Part shown: piece by piece, positions 21,134 to 28,466 of the stretch
Layout: each line of letters opens with the position of its first letter
Position numbering within the stretch: position 1 is the stretch's first letter
Notes under the pieces: generated by a model
The model's database searches: none
What the model was told of the DNA's origin: nothing
The model's input: only the letters and a program-made list of their open reading frames with translations
NCBI RefSeq assembly: GCF_004570975.1
Contig: NZ_SPPC01000012.1
Coordinates: 38,409-102,408, forward strand
Length of the DNA stretch: 64,000 nt
Reading direction: 5' to 3'
Source of the DNA: Barnesiella sp. WM24
GTDB lineage: Bacteria > Bacteroidota > Bacteroidia > Bacteroidales > Muribaculaceae
Position numbers and translations under genes: made by a program

Positions 21134-21648
21134 GGTGAGTACTTTGTTAATAATGAGGTCAGTAGTGGCTGGGATTTTAAATAGTCGGGATAAGAATCAT
21201 ATATCCTGCTATTATTTGCAGCAGCTCCTTCTTTAAAAGAAATAATGCCAAGAATATTCTTATAATAAGAGTATCTTGTGCTGAGTGATGAAATTGCATC
21301 ATGATATAACCTTCCAAAGATATTATTTTCACCTACCATTGCTCCCGATGAAAACATAAGGTTATCGGAAAGTTCATTGGCATTAATGCTGATTGCTGCT
21401 TCAAACGCGTAGGCTTCTACTTCATTGAATATTGCGCGTCCACCTTGTCCGTTAAGGAACTGTCCGACGTGCATCGATTCGTGGACTATAGCGGAGATAA
21501 AACCATTTCTGTCCAATGCCTGGTTAAGGTATATCTTGGCGTCACCAAAGTATTCACATTCGGGGGTGTACATGAAGTCGTTGAACCATACTTCCATTCC
21601 TGTCGGGTCGGTGTTGTTGACGGGGTCGTTGGCGCAGAATTCATTCAT
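21115..21648 (-). CDS. Truncated RHS tip with HExxH putative metallopeptidase toxin domain (copy 1)
   Basis: The 177-residue protein keeps only the last part of the RHS-associated core (FCANDPVNNTDPTG, residues 4-17) and then the variable tip. The tip has HESMH at residues 56-60, a zincin motif, with a downstream Glu-rich NEVEAYAFEA that could supply the third ligand. There is no signal peptide and no RHS barrel. Residues up to about 95 are nearly identical to the copy at 22215-22895 and the rest diverges, as expected for tip exchange. It ends KYSPWINSK and overlaps the next gene. Toxin activity is inference. Confidence 0.65.
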   Translation of the reverse strand: MNEFCANDPVNNTDPTGMEVWFNDFMYTPECEYFGDAKIYLNQALDRNGFISAIVHESMHVGQFLNGQGGRAIFNEVEAYAFEAAISINANELSDNLMFSSGAMVGENNIFGRLYHDAISSLSTRYSYYKNILGIISFKEGAAANNSRIYDSYPDYLKSQPLLTSLLTKYSPWINSK

Positions 21649-21696
21649 TTTCGCAGTATTGGAGAAAAAAGTTGAACATATAATAACGGTAATTTA

Positions 21697-22026
21697 TTAG
21701 GGGTGGGTATCATTACAACTGTTTTTTATGGGGACAACGTCATAATAAAAGGATAGCCCAATTACTCCGGCATGTTCAAATTCGTTAAGTGTGCATTGTG
21801 CCCTTTTCTTAATGACGGCTGGTACATTCATCTGTTTACGCCAATTAAGACATCTGGCATACTCACGTGCTACAATAGAATCAATTCTCAGTTTGGTCTC
21901 AGTTGAAATATCCTGTTGGTGGATTGTCGTTTTTTCAAAATTTGTTTTTTCATCATATATATATACCACTCTTATTATTTCATTCATTTTTGTATAAATA
22001 ATCAATTTCATATTGGATGCTCCCAT
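21697..22026 (-). CDS. Distal part of an interrupted candidate immunity gene (109 codons)
   Basis: The 109-residue frame begins MGASNMKLII and has no recognised domain. It is in the same frame as the 59-codon ORF at 22042-22221, separated only by one TAG and five sense codons. Read through, the pair would give about 173 residues with a signal peptide, almost the same length as the 171-residue candidate immunity protein at 20618-21133. It may be translated alone (GAGGGA lies just upstream of its ATG) or may be the tail of a gene broken by a nonsense mutation. Confidence 0.45.
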   Translation of the reverse strand: MGASNMKLIIYTKMNEIIRVVYIYDEKTNFEKTTIHQQDISTETKLRIDSIVAREYARCLNWRKQMNVPAVIKKRAQCTLNEFEHAGVIGLSFYYDVVPIKNSCNDTHP

Positions 22027-22041
22027 CTTGCGTGTTCCCTC

Positions 22042-22221
22042 CTAATCATAAAATTCCTGCCAAACAACTCGATATATGCTATCGGTAGAATTCATAGTAT
22101 CCGTTATCGTTGATTTTTTACCTGCAATTTGCTCACACAATATCGCAGAATCATCTTGTTGGCAATAAGACGCCAAGATACACTTAAATAATATTAATGA
22201 CACAACTATCAATCTTACCAT
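22042..22221 (-). CDS. Proximal part of an interrupted candidate immunity gene (59 codons)
   Basis: A 59-codon frame starts at an ATG inside CCATGG and overlaps the stop of the RHS tip at 22215 by 7 bp, the same arrangement as in the neighbouring pair. It encodes a signal peptide-like start (MVRLIVVSLILFKCILASYC) and a short hydrophilic stretch, then TAG at 22042-22044. The frame continues into the 109-codon ORF downstream. The tight coupling argues that it is the true start of the second immunity gene. Confidence 0.45.
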   Translation of the reverse strand: MVRLIVVSLILFKCILASYCQQDDSAILCEQIAGKKSTITDTMNSTDSIYRVVWQEFYD

Positions 22222-22895
22222 GGTGAATATTTTAAAAGTATTGACTTTATATTATTATGATATAATTGACGGCTATTTGGCATAAATGAATAGGAATCAT
22301 ATATTCCACTATTATTGGCACTTGCTTCTCTCGTAAAGACAAACATGGCATTTGTAAAGTGTTCTTTAGAATAGCCCGACAGTAATTGATTCATTGAATT
22401 CACGTATCTATTCTCACCCGACAAAGCTCCAGAATTAAAAGGCGTTTCTAAGTCAAAACTTATTAATGACGTAGCTGCTTCAAATGCGTAGGCTTCTACC
22501 TCGTTAAATATTGCGCGTCCACCTTGTCCGTTAAGGAACTGTCCGACGTGCATCGATTCGTGGGCTACAGCGGAGATAAAACCATTTCTGTCCAATGCCT
22601 GGTTAAGGTATATCTTGGCGTCACCGAAGTATTCACATCCGGGAGTGTACATGAAGTCGTTGAACCATACTTCCATTCCGGTTGGGTCGGTGTTGTTGAT
22701 GGGGTTGTTGGCGCAGAAGAGGTAGGGTGTCTGGGTGCGTGCATGGAAGTCATATATGTTGAGCCCGTACATGGCGTCCAGCTCCTTGCCCCCGAACTTG
22801 TAGGGCTGCACCGAGGCGCCTTTCCACGCGTCGGCAAACGTCAGTCCGTAAGGGTAACAGTGGTTGTGTCTGGAAGAGAAGAGAGGCGTTTTCAT
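22215..22895 (-). CDS. Truncated RHS tip with HExxH putative metallopeptidase toxin domain (copy 2)
   Basis: The 226-residue protein holds more of the RHS-associated core than copy 1: YPYGLTFA, QPYKFGGKELD, GLNIYDFHAR and FCANNPINNTDPTG (residues 14-73). The usual RWxxVDPLAEKY segment between the last two is missing. The tip carries HESMH at 112-116 and NEVEAYAFEA, then diverges from copy 1 after about residue 150. It ends KYSPW. A promoter pair on the minus strand sits directly upstream, so the short form is probably expressed as such. A peptidase toxin role is inferred from the zincin motif and RHS context. Confidence 0.65.
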   Translation of the reverse strand: MKTPLFSSRHNHCYPYGLTFADAWKGASVQPYKFGGKELDAMYGLNIYDFHARTQTPYLFCANNPINNTDPTGMEVWFNDFMYTPGCEYFGDAKIYLNQALDRNGFISAVAHESMHVGQFLNGQGGRAIFNEVEAYAFEAATSLISFDLETPFNSGALSGENRYVNSMNQLLSGYSKEHFTNAMFVFTREASANNSGIYDSYSFMPNSRQLYHNNIKSILLKYSPW

Positions 22896-22917
22896 GATGT
22901 GATAAGTTGGTTTTTCG

Positions 22918-22949
22918 CAAATATATTGTTTTGTGTATGAATTTGCAAG
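22918..22949 (-). promoter_or_regulatory. Promoter of the RHS tip copy 2
   Basis: On the minus strand CTTG, 20 nt, then TATATTTG (exact TAnnTTTG) precede the start codon at 22895 by 22 bp. This implies that the truncated RHS gene is a transcription unit and not just the cut end of a longer one. Confidence 0.55.
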
Positions 22950-23119
22950 TTTTTAAAGTAACAAATATCAGATTATTACTTAATCCGGAATGCGTTGCAA
23001 TATAAAGCAAGTAATATGTTTTGGCAAAGCACAAAATATAGCCAAAACATACTATTTCGTAGTCTTCGGTGAGTTCCGGCTTGGCATCTTCGGGGATATG
23101 AATAATTCGTGATAACTCG

Positions 23120-23161
23120 AAGACAGTCAACCCCGACATCACTGCCGGGATTGACTGTCTT
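23120..23161 (-). terminator. Terminator downstream of the TonB-type receptor
   Basis: aagacagtcaa-cccg pairs with cggg-ttgactgtctt around a short loop, with one or two mismatches, 23 bp past the receptor stop at 23184. Confidence 0.6.
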
Positions 23162-23183
23162 TGTATGATTAAGCTGTTTTATT

Positions 23184-25268
23184 TTATAGTCGGTTGATTT
23201 CATCTTCTCGCACGGCTTTACCTTTGTACTTACCCTTGGCAGCATTAACTGTATATCGAATAGTAAGCGACACATATTGCGAAGCTCCCTTTATGACAGA
23301 TTTATAGTCTACTGTATTGGAATAAGTATCAAATTTTTGCTTCCACGTTCCGAAGATGTCATTGGCTGAAAGTGTAAAAGTCCAATTTCGATAACTTTTG
23401 CTTAGTGTCAATGCCATTTGCCATGTCCCGCAGGAATATGTGGTGGATGTATTGCCGGTTCCAAGATAAAACGCTGATAGATAGGCATAGATTCCCGCAG
23501 GCAAATCGAATCTATTATTCAAGGATAACTGATAGAACGGTTTATTATATTTCCTGATTGGGTTACCGTATTTCAAATTTTGAAGCAATAACACGCCTTG
23601 AATAGTCGGATGCCAGAACTTGATATTAAATCCTTGTGAAGCGACAAACTGCCATGTATCATAGTCCGGTAGATTGACATTGGTTCTTACATTTGCATTA
23701 AGTCCGGCATCATATTGATATACACTTCCGATTGCATTTTCAGAACGTATATATGTCCCTTGAAAGATAAAATTTCGGTAGTATAATGAAACACCTATAT
23801 TGTGGGTTTTTGAAGCAACTAATTCCGGATTGCCTGTTTCCCATAGTGTTGGTGTGACATATGCAAAATTGTTATCAAGCAATGAATATGACGGACGGCT
23901 GACTTTAGCTCTGTAATATATTGTTAAATTCACAGGCGATTTGAACTGAAATCCCAAATTGGGAAGAAAATCATGGTATTTCCTTGAAAGATTATCGTCA
24001 AGAGTCTCATTTCTCCAATAACGCGAATCGATGGCTTCATATCGGACACCTCCGTAAATGTTCCATTTTGGACTTATGCCCCAATCAAACGAAACAAAAT
24101 ATGCTTGCAGATTCTGACGGACTATATCAGATGAAGACATTGGAAACATATCAGATATTCCATGACTTGTAAAGTATTGGTCATTTTTTGTATAGGCATA
24201 TTCCGCTCCAGCCTCGACCTCGATGTCGCTGAATTTTCTATCTATTCTCAGTTTGGCACCAAAATAATCGTGATTCGACTTATTACTGTTTGTTATGATT
24301 CTTCCGGTTTCTTCCTCCTTTGCATCCCAACATGATATATTTTTTCCGAACAGATAGTCAAAATCTGCGCGCAAACCGATAGACAGTGGCAGTTTGAAAT
24401 CGCCAAAGGCATTGATATAATGGTCGAAAGTCTTAGCATCAAGTGATGTTGTCGATGTAATGTCACTTATTGGCAGCGCATCGGTTGAAGAATTGCCCTC
24501 AGTGGTAAATTTACTTTTAGGTGTGCGGCTGAAGATATACTTTATGCCGGCTGAGTTTTCACCGAAGTCATAGTTTAAGCCACCGTCTGCTGTCAACGAT
24601 TTACTACGCTTCTTTGCCGTTTCATCAGAGAGTGTTGTAAAGGTTTCCTCAGCATCTAAGGTTCTTTTGAATATTTCTGCATAATGTCGCTTCTGCTTAA
24701 AGCCATTCCATCCATATGAGATGTCACCAAAAACCGTCAATCCGTTATCGTTATGATATTGAAGATTGGCTTCGGCTGATTCCGACCATTCTTCTGAGAC
24801 TGTCACATTTCCTTTGCCGGAAACATATAATCCGGCGAGTGGTTGTTTTGTTTTAATGAGGATTACAGCAGATGCGTCCGGTCCATATTCAGCGGACGGA
24901 TTAGTGATGATTTCCACTGATGCGAGGTCAGAAGATTTCAGAATGTTCAATTCAAATGAACTCATCATTTTCCTCCCGTTGATATATATCACGGGAGCAC
25001 CTTTACCGAGAACAGAAATACTACCTGCCGAGCCGTCGATAAGTGGCATCTGCATAATTGCGTCTGTGGCGCTCCCAATTTTTGAAAGAGGATTGCCGAA
25101 CATAGACACTTTCAGACCGCGAGCCGTAGGTTTGGTGAACTTTCTTTGGGCGGTCACAACAACCTCATCAAGACCCATATTTATAAGAAGGGAATCAAGA
25201 GAATCCTGTGCGTAGATGCCTATGGGCATTGCAAGCAGGAACGATATAATCAGTATGATTCTTTCCAT
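23184..25268 (-). CDS. TonB-dependent receptor-like outer-membrane protein
   Basis: The 694-residue protein has a signal peptide (about 1-20), then LDEVVVTAQRK, a TonB-box-like start, and a plug domain (about 45-150) with the typical GAPVIYINGRKM and ASVEIITNPSAEYGPDASAVI. The remaining 540 residues form the beta-barrel (OMP_b-brl_3 type). There is no CarboxypepD-like N-terminal domain and no SusD partner, so it is not a SusC. Substrate unknown. A -7 box (TAACTTTG on the minus strand, 25294-25301) lies 25 bp upstream. The TPR regulator gene just upstream on the same strand may control it. Confidence 0.85.
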   Translation of the reverse strand: MERIILIISFLLAMPIGIYAQDSLDSLLINMGLDEVVVTAQRKFTKPTARGLKVSMFGNPLSKIGSATDAIMQMPLIDGSAGSISVLGKGAPVIYINGRKMMSSFELNILKSSDLASVEIITNPSAEYGPDASAVILIKTKQPLAGLYVSGKGNVTVSEEWSESAEANLQYHNDNGLTVFGDISYGWNGFKQKRHYAEIFKRTLDAEETFTTLSDETAKKRSKSLTADGGLNYDFGENSAGIKYIFSRTPKSKFTTEGNSSTDALPISDITSTTSLDAKTFDHYINAFGDFKLPLSIGLRADFDYLFGKNISCWDAKEEETGRIITNSNKSNHDYFGAKLRIDRKFSDIEVEAGAEYAYTKNDQYFTSHGISDMFPMSSSDIVRQNLQAYFVSFDWGISPKWNIYGGVRYEAIDSRYWRNETLDDNLSRKYHDFLPNLGFQFKSPVNLTIYYRAKVSRPSYSLLDNNFAYVTPTLWETGNPELVASKTHNIGVSLYYRNFIFQGTYIRSENAIGSVYQYDAGLNANVRTNVNLPDYDTWQFVASQGFNIKFWHPTIQGVLLLQNLKYGNPIRKYNKPFYQLSLNNRFDLPAGIYAYLSAFYLGTGNTSTTYSCGTWQMALTLSKSYRNWTFTLSANDIFGTWKQKFDTYSNTVDYKSVIKGASQYVSLTIRYTVNAAKGKYKGKAVREDEINRL

Positions 25269-25293
25269 ATATAAACGCTTTTTGTTTCTGCCG

Positions 25294-25301
25294 CAAAGTT
25301 A
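25294..25301 (-). promoter_or_regulatory. -7 element TAACTTTG of the TonB-type receptor gene
   Basis: This is an exact TAnnTTTG match on the minus strand in the 94-bp gap before the receptor start. It suggests independent expression from the upstream regulator gene. Confidence 0.45.
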
Positions 25302-25362
25302 ACACGGACAGCCATAACCGTCTATATATCAAGTCGGACAATAGTGTGACACAAGTCGAATG

Positions 25363-26772
25363 TCACGCTTTTGTCCCAAAAATGGCATCAAAAACAGCTT
25401 GAGGAAGCTTTTGTTTGATTCTGCTCTTGCGCCGTCGGAGTGCATCCTCGCTTGACCCGAAAGCCACAGATGCTACCTCTTTCGAGAATCCGACATAGAT
25501 TATAGAGCAATACAATACATCATCAGATGTCATGCCCGGATATAGTTGCCGGAGGTTTGAACATACATCTGCAAACTGCCCGATAACTCCTTCCAGAATC
25601 TCCTTGACTGCAGTTTTAGCTATTGCATCAGAATCACGTTTCAGGTTCAGTTGTTTCAAGCGACTATATATCGGCTTCCGTATGAACAGTTCCTTGTTCA
25701 GCCTCAACTTTTCAACAATCTCGGGCTGAACATCGGCATTCACTTCGTTGGCAGGTGTGTCGCCTTCATTATGAGATTCTGTAAGCTGAGCTATTCTAAG
25801 ATTTAGCTTTAATATTTGTTCGTTCAACTCAATCTGCTTCCTCATCATAAGCTTGCGCTTAACTCCTGCAAAAAGGAATACCGATAATATAATGATGACA
25901 CATAAGCCGATTATGACGGTAATCTCTCTATTCCTCTTCTCTTTATCAAGTTTAGATGTAAACTCCAGCTCTGTTTTTGATAGTTTTTCATCAAGACTTA
26001 TCGAATCAATCTTGTTCTTTATTTCGTCAATCGAATCACGATATTCAAGAGCAAACCCGTACCTTCCTTCCCCTATTTCAATGGCATATAAATTACGATA
26101 TCGAGAAAGCCGACCATATAAATTCAAATTTATTACACTCTGCTCTTCAAGCATTTCTTTTGCCTCATCAAAGTTCTTACTACCAATAAGATAATTCAAT
26201 CTGGCGTTTGTCAATTCAATTTTTAGTACGCTATCACTGCCAACAGCACGATCCATATTGTCAAGTATCTCATGCGCTTCATCCATATTTCCGATCTGGA
26301 TGTATGCGCTTGCAAGATTAATTCCCGCCATGACTTCGGTATATCTTAATCCGGAGACATGGCTTATATCCTGACATTCCTTAAGATAAATCAAAATCGA
26401 ATCATTGTCGGATATAGTCAGACACCTGTTCCACAGCGCAGTACTCTCATATTCCTTGCCGCATTCACGTGCGACAGCCAATGCCTTCTTAAAATAGTCA
26501 TCAGCCTTATCCTTTTTGAAGTCAGAATAATATATACTTCCGATACGTGACAACACCTTATATTTCAACGTGTCGGGCGTCGTTACATCGAGATTATTCT
26601 CAAGATCAAAAAGTTGTGTAAGCGCCTCATCTTTTTTATCCTCTGATATTAAATCCTCTGCCCTTTGTAATCCACGATATATTTCAGCATTATGGCCACT
26701 GTTACAGGCCACTAACAGCAAAAACATCGCTAATGTTGCTATAAAAGTTTTATGGAAATTGTGCAATCTCAT
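25363..26772 (-). CDS. TPR transmembrane regulator with LuxR-like C-terminal helix-turn-helix
   Basis: The 469-residue protein has an N-terminal hydrophobic segment with a lipobox-like LLVAC (Cys23), TPR-like helices over about 30-250, a transmembrane helix at about 283-303 (VIIGLCVIIILSVFLFAG), a coiled-coil linker (about 305-345) and a C-terminal domain ending in a helix-turn-helix: YPGMTSDDVLYCSIIYVGFSKEVASVAFGSSEDALRRRKSRIKQ. This build is common in Bacteroidetes one-component regulators that sense across the membrane. Ligand unknown. Its start overlaps the stop of the truncated DUF1016 gene by 4 bp. Confidence 0.75.
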   Translation of the reverse strand: MRLHNFHKTFIATLAMFLLLVACNSGHNAEIYRGLQRAEDLISEDKKDEALTQLFDLENNLDVTTPDTLKYKVLSRIGSIYYSDFKKDKADDYFKKALAVARECGKEYESTALWNRCLTISDNDSILIYLKECQDISHVSGLRYTEVMAGINLASAYIQIGNMDEAHEILDNMDRAVGSDSVLKIELTNARLNYLIGSKNFDEAKEMLEEQSVINLNLYGRLSRYRNLYAIEIGEGRYGFALEYRDSIDEIKNKIDSISLDEKLSKTELEFTSKLDKEKRNREITVIIGLCVIIILSVFLFAGVKRKLMMRKQIELNEQILKLNLRIAQLTESHNEGDTPANEVNADVQPEIVEKLRLNKELFIRKPIYSRLKQLNLKRDSDAIAKTAVKEILEGVIGQFADVCSNLRQLYPGMTSDDVLYCSIIYVGFSKEVASVAFGSSEDALRRRKSRIKQKLPQAVFDAIFGTKA

Positions 26773-27266
26773 GATTCTCCAAAATGCGAATAATGCAGGA
26801 AATGCAAGGGCTTAATCTTGATTCTCATCAGCCGTTCATAATGTGACCAAGACAAATTGTAGGGGAGCATTTTTGCTAACTCCAATTCGGCAGACACTGA
26901 CTGCCCTTTTATGGTAAGGCCGTTTTCGGATTGGGCAGACGGTGTCTGCCCAATTAGCAAGTTATTGAATGTCAGATAGAACTTCCTGAAACTCTTTATA
27001 TTTACAACAGAATATCCCTTTCCGAACTCTGCCGTCAACGCCTCCGATGCAAGTTCTATGATTCGTTTGCCATATTCAGCGCGCTCCCGGCCATGCTGCT
27101 CCTGTTTGACAATTCTTTTTCCGACAAGCCAGTTGCTGACTACTTGGTATAAGTCGGCGGCCTGATATGCCTTTTGTTTGGCGGTATATACTATAGCCTT
27201 TATTTCGCTGATAAACTGAGCGTCATCAGCGTTGATATTGTCGTATTTCTTCAGCTCGGATTTCAT
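26769..27266 (-). pseudogene. Truncated DUF1016 (YhcG-type) nuclease gene, N-terminal domain only
   Basis: The 165 codons cover the DUF1016 N-terminal helical domain (AKQKAYQAADLYQVVSNW, VGKRIVKQEQHGRERAEYGKRII, FRKFYLTF, LSWSHYERLMRI). Complete family members run to about 330-380 residues and continue with a PDDEXK nuclease domain, which is absent here. The frame ends KPLHFLHYSHFGES. The fall-off at LMRIK, exactly where the family continues, points to deletion. A -7 box (TAACTTTG, minus strand, 27271-27278) lies only 5 bp from the ATG, which would give a nearly leaderless mRNA. Confidence 0.7.
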
Positions 27267-27388
27267 TTAGCAAAGTTACGAATTTTATTGGAAATCAGGG
27301 CTATTATCCGAGAATGTTAACGAGGACAAAAAACGACAAAAAATCAATTGCTGCGCATTATTGCCGTGCATATACATATATAAGCAAG

Positions 27389-27418
27389 CAGGGCCGGCTC
27401 CGGATGGAGTCAGCCCTG
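27389..27418 (-). terminator. Hairpin downstream of korB
   Basis: cagggccggctcc and ggagtcagccctg pair with one mismatch and one G-T pair around ggat, 23 bp past the korB stop. Confidence 0.5.
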
Positions 27419-27440
27419 ACGAGGTATTGTGAGGATATGT

Positions 27441-28454
27441 TTATTTGACTACCCAGTGCTCGCCGGCGAGTATCATGTCGCGGAGGGTTGAGAATCCTTT
27501 CTTGGCTCTCACCTCCTCTATCTGGCGGTCGACTTCCTCATTGTAGACCGGACTCTCAACATCACGGATGACACCGACAGCCAAGGGGAGTGAATATCCG
27601 TCCATCATGGCGAGCTGCTGATGCAGGAAGTTGCTCGGTGTGTGGGCGTCGTGAACGACTACATCGTCAATCGTATAGCCATCTTTACCTATCTCCACGG
27701 CTTTCAAGAGAAATCCGTCGCGCACAAGACCCTTTTCCTTGTTTTTGCCGAAGAGCATTTTCTCTCCGTGACGCAGATGGATTGTGCGCTCCTCGCGAAA
27801 TTCACGGTCAGTGATGTGGTTATGGATTCCGTTGTTGAAGATTACGCAGTTTTGAAGCATTTCTACCACAGAGGTGCCTTTGTGGCGGGCAGCCGCCACC
27901 ATTACTTCCTGGGCAGTGGGCAGGTCTACATCTATCGAGCGGGCAAAGAAGTTGCCACGGGCGCCAAAGACAAGCTCGGCGGGGATAAAGGGATCTTCAG
28001 TGGTGCCGTAAGGCGACGACTTGCTGACAAATCCGCGGTCGCTCGTAGGAGAATACTGACCCTTGGTCAATCCGTATATCTTGTTGTTGAAAAGGAGCAG
28101 GTTGATGTCGATATTACGCCTCACGGCATGGATGAAATGGTTGCCGCCGATTGCAAGACCGTCGCCATCACCCGACACCTGCCACACAGTCATTTCAGGA
28201 TTTGCCACCTTGAAACCGGTTGCCACAGCCGCCGCACGTCCGTGGATGGTGTGGAAGCCGTAAGTGTTCATATAATAAGGCAGACGCGAGCTGCATCCGA
28301 TTCCGGAGATAACCGCCGTCATGTGAGGGGGCACCCCGACCTCAGCCATCGCCTTGTGGAGTACATTGAGAATGGCATGGTCACCGCATCCGGCACACCA
28401 GCGCACCGATTGTCCGTTCTTATAGTCACCGGCACTGTATTTAGTACATTCCAT
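27441..28454 (-). CDS. korB: 2-oxoglutarate:ferredoxin oxidoreductase beta subunit
   Basis: The 337-residue protein is the thiamine diphosphate-binding subunit. It has RWCAGCGDHAIL near the N terminus (cluster or cofactor cysteines) and the TPP motif GDGDGLAIGGNH. With KorA it oxidises 2-oxoglutarate (or a related 2-oxoacid) to the acyl-CoA while reducing ferredoxin, or runs in reverse for reductive carboxylation in anaerobes. It follows korA by 12 bp in one transcript. Confidence 0.93.
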   Translation of the reverse strand: MECTKYSAGDYKNGQSVRWCAGCGDHAILNVLHKAMAEVGVPPHMTAVISGIGCSSRLPYYMNTYGFHTIHGRAAAVATGFKVANPEMTVWQVSGDGDGLAIGGNHFIHAVRRNIDINLLLFNNKIYGLTKGQYSPTSDRGFVSKSSPYGTTEDPFIPAELVFGARGNFFARSIDVDLPTAQEVMVAAARHKGTSVVEMLQNCVIFNNGIHNHITDREFREERTIHLRHGEKMLFGKNKEKGLVRDGFLLKAVEIGKDGYTIDDVVVHDAHTPSNFLHQQLAMMDGYSLPLAVGVIRDVESPVYNEEVDRQIEEVRAKKGFSTLRDMILAGEHWVVK

Positions 28455-28466
28455 AATTGCTGATCG

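Noticed and set aside
22750..23142. 130-codon minus-strand ORF covering the promoter region of RHS tip copy 2
   Set aside because: Its second half is the RHS tip read in the wrong frame, and its first half has no coding character.
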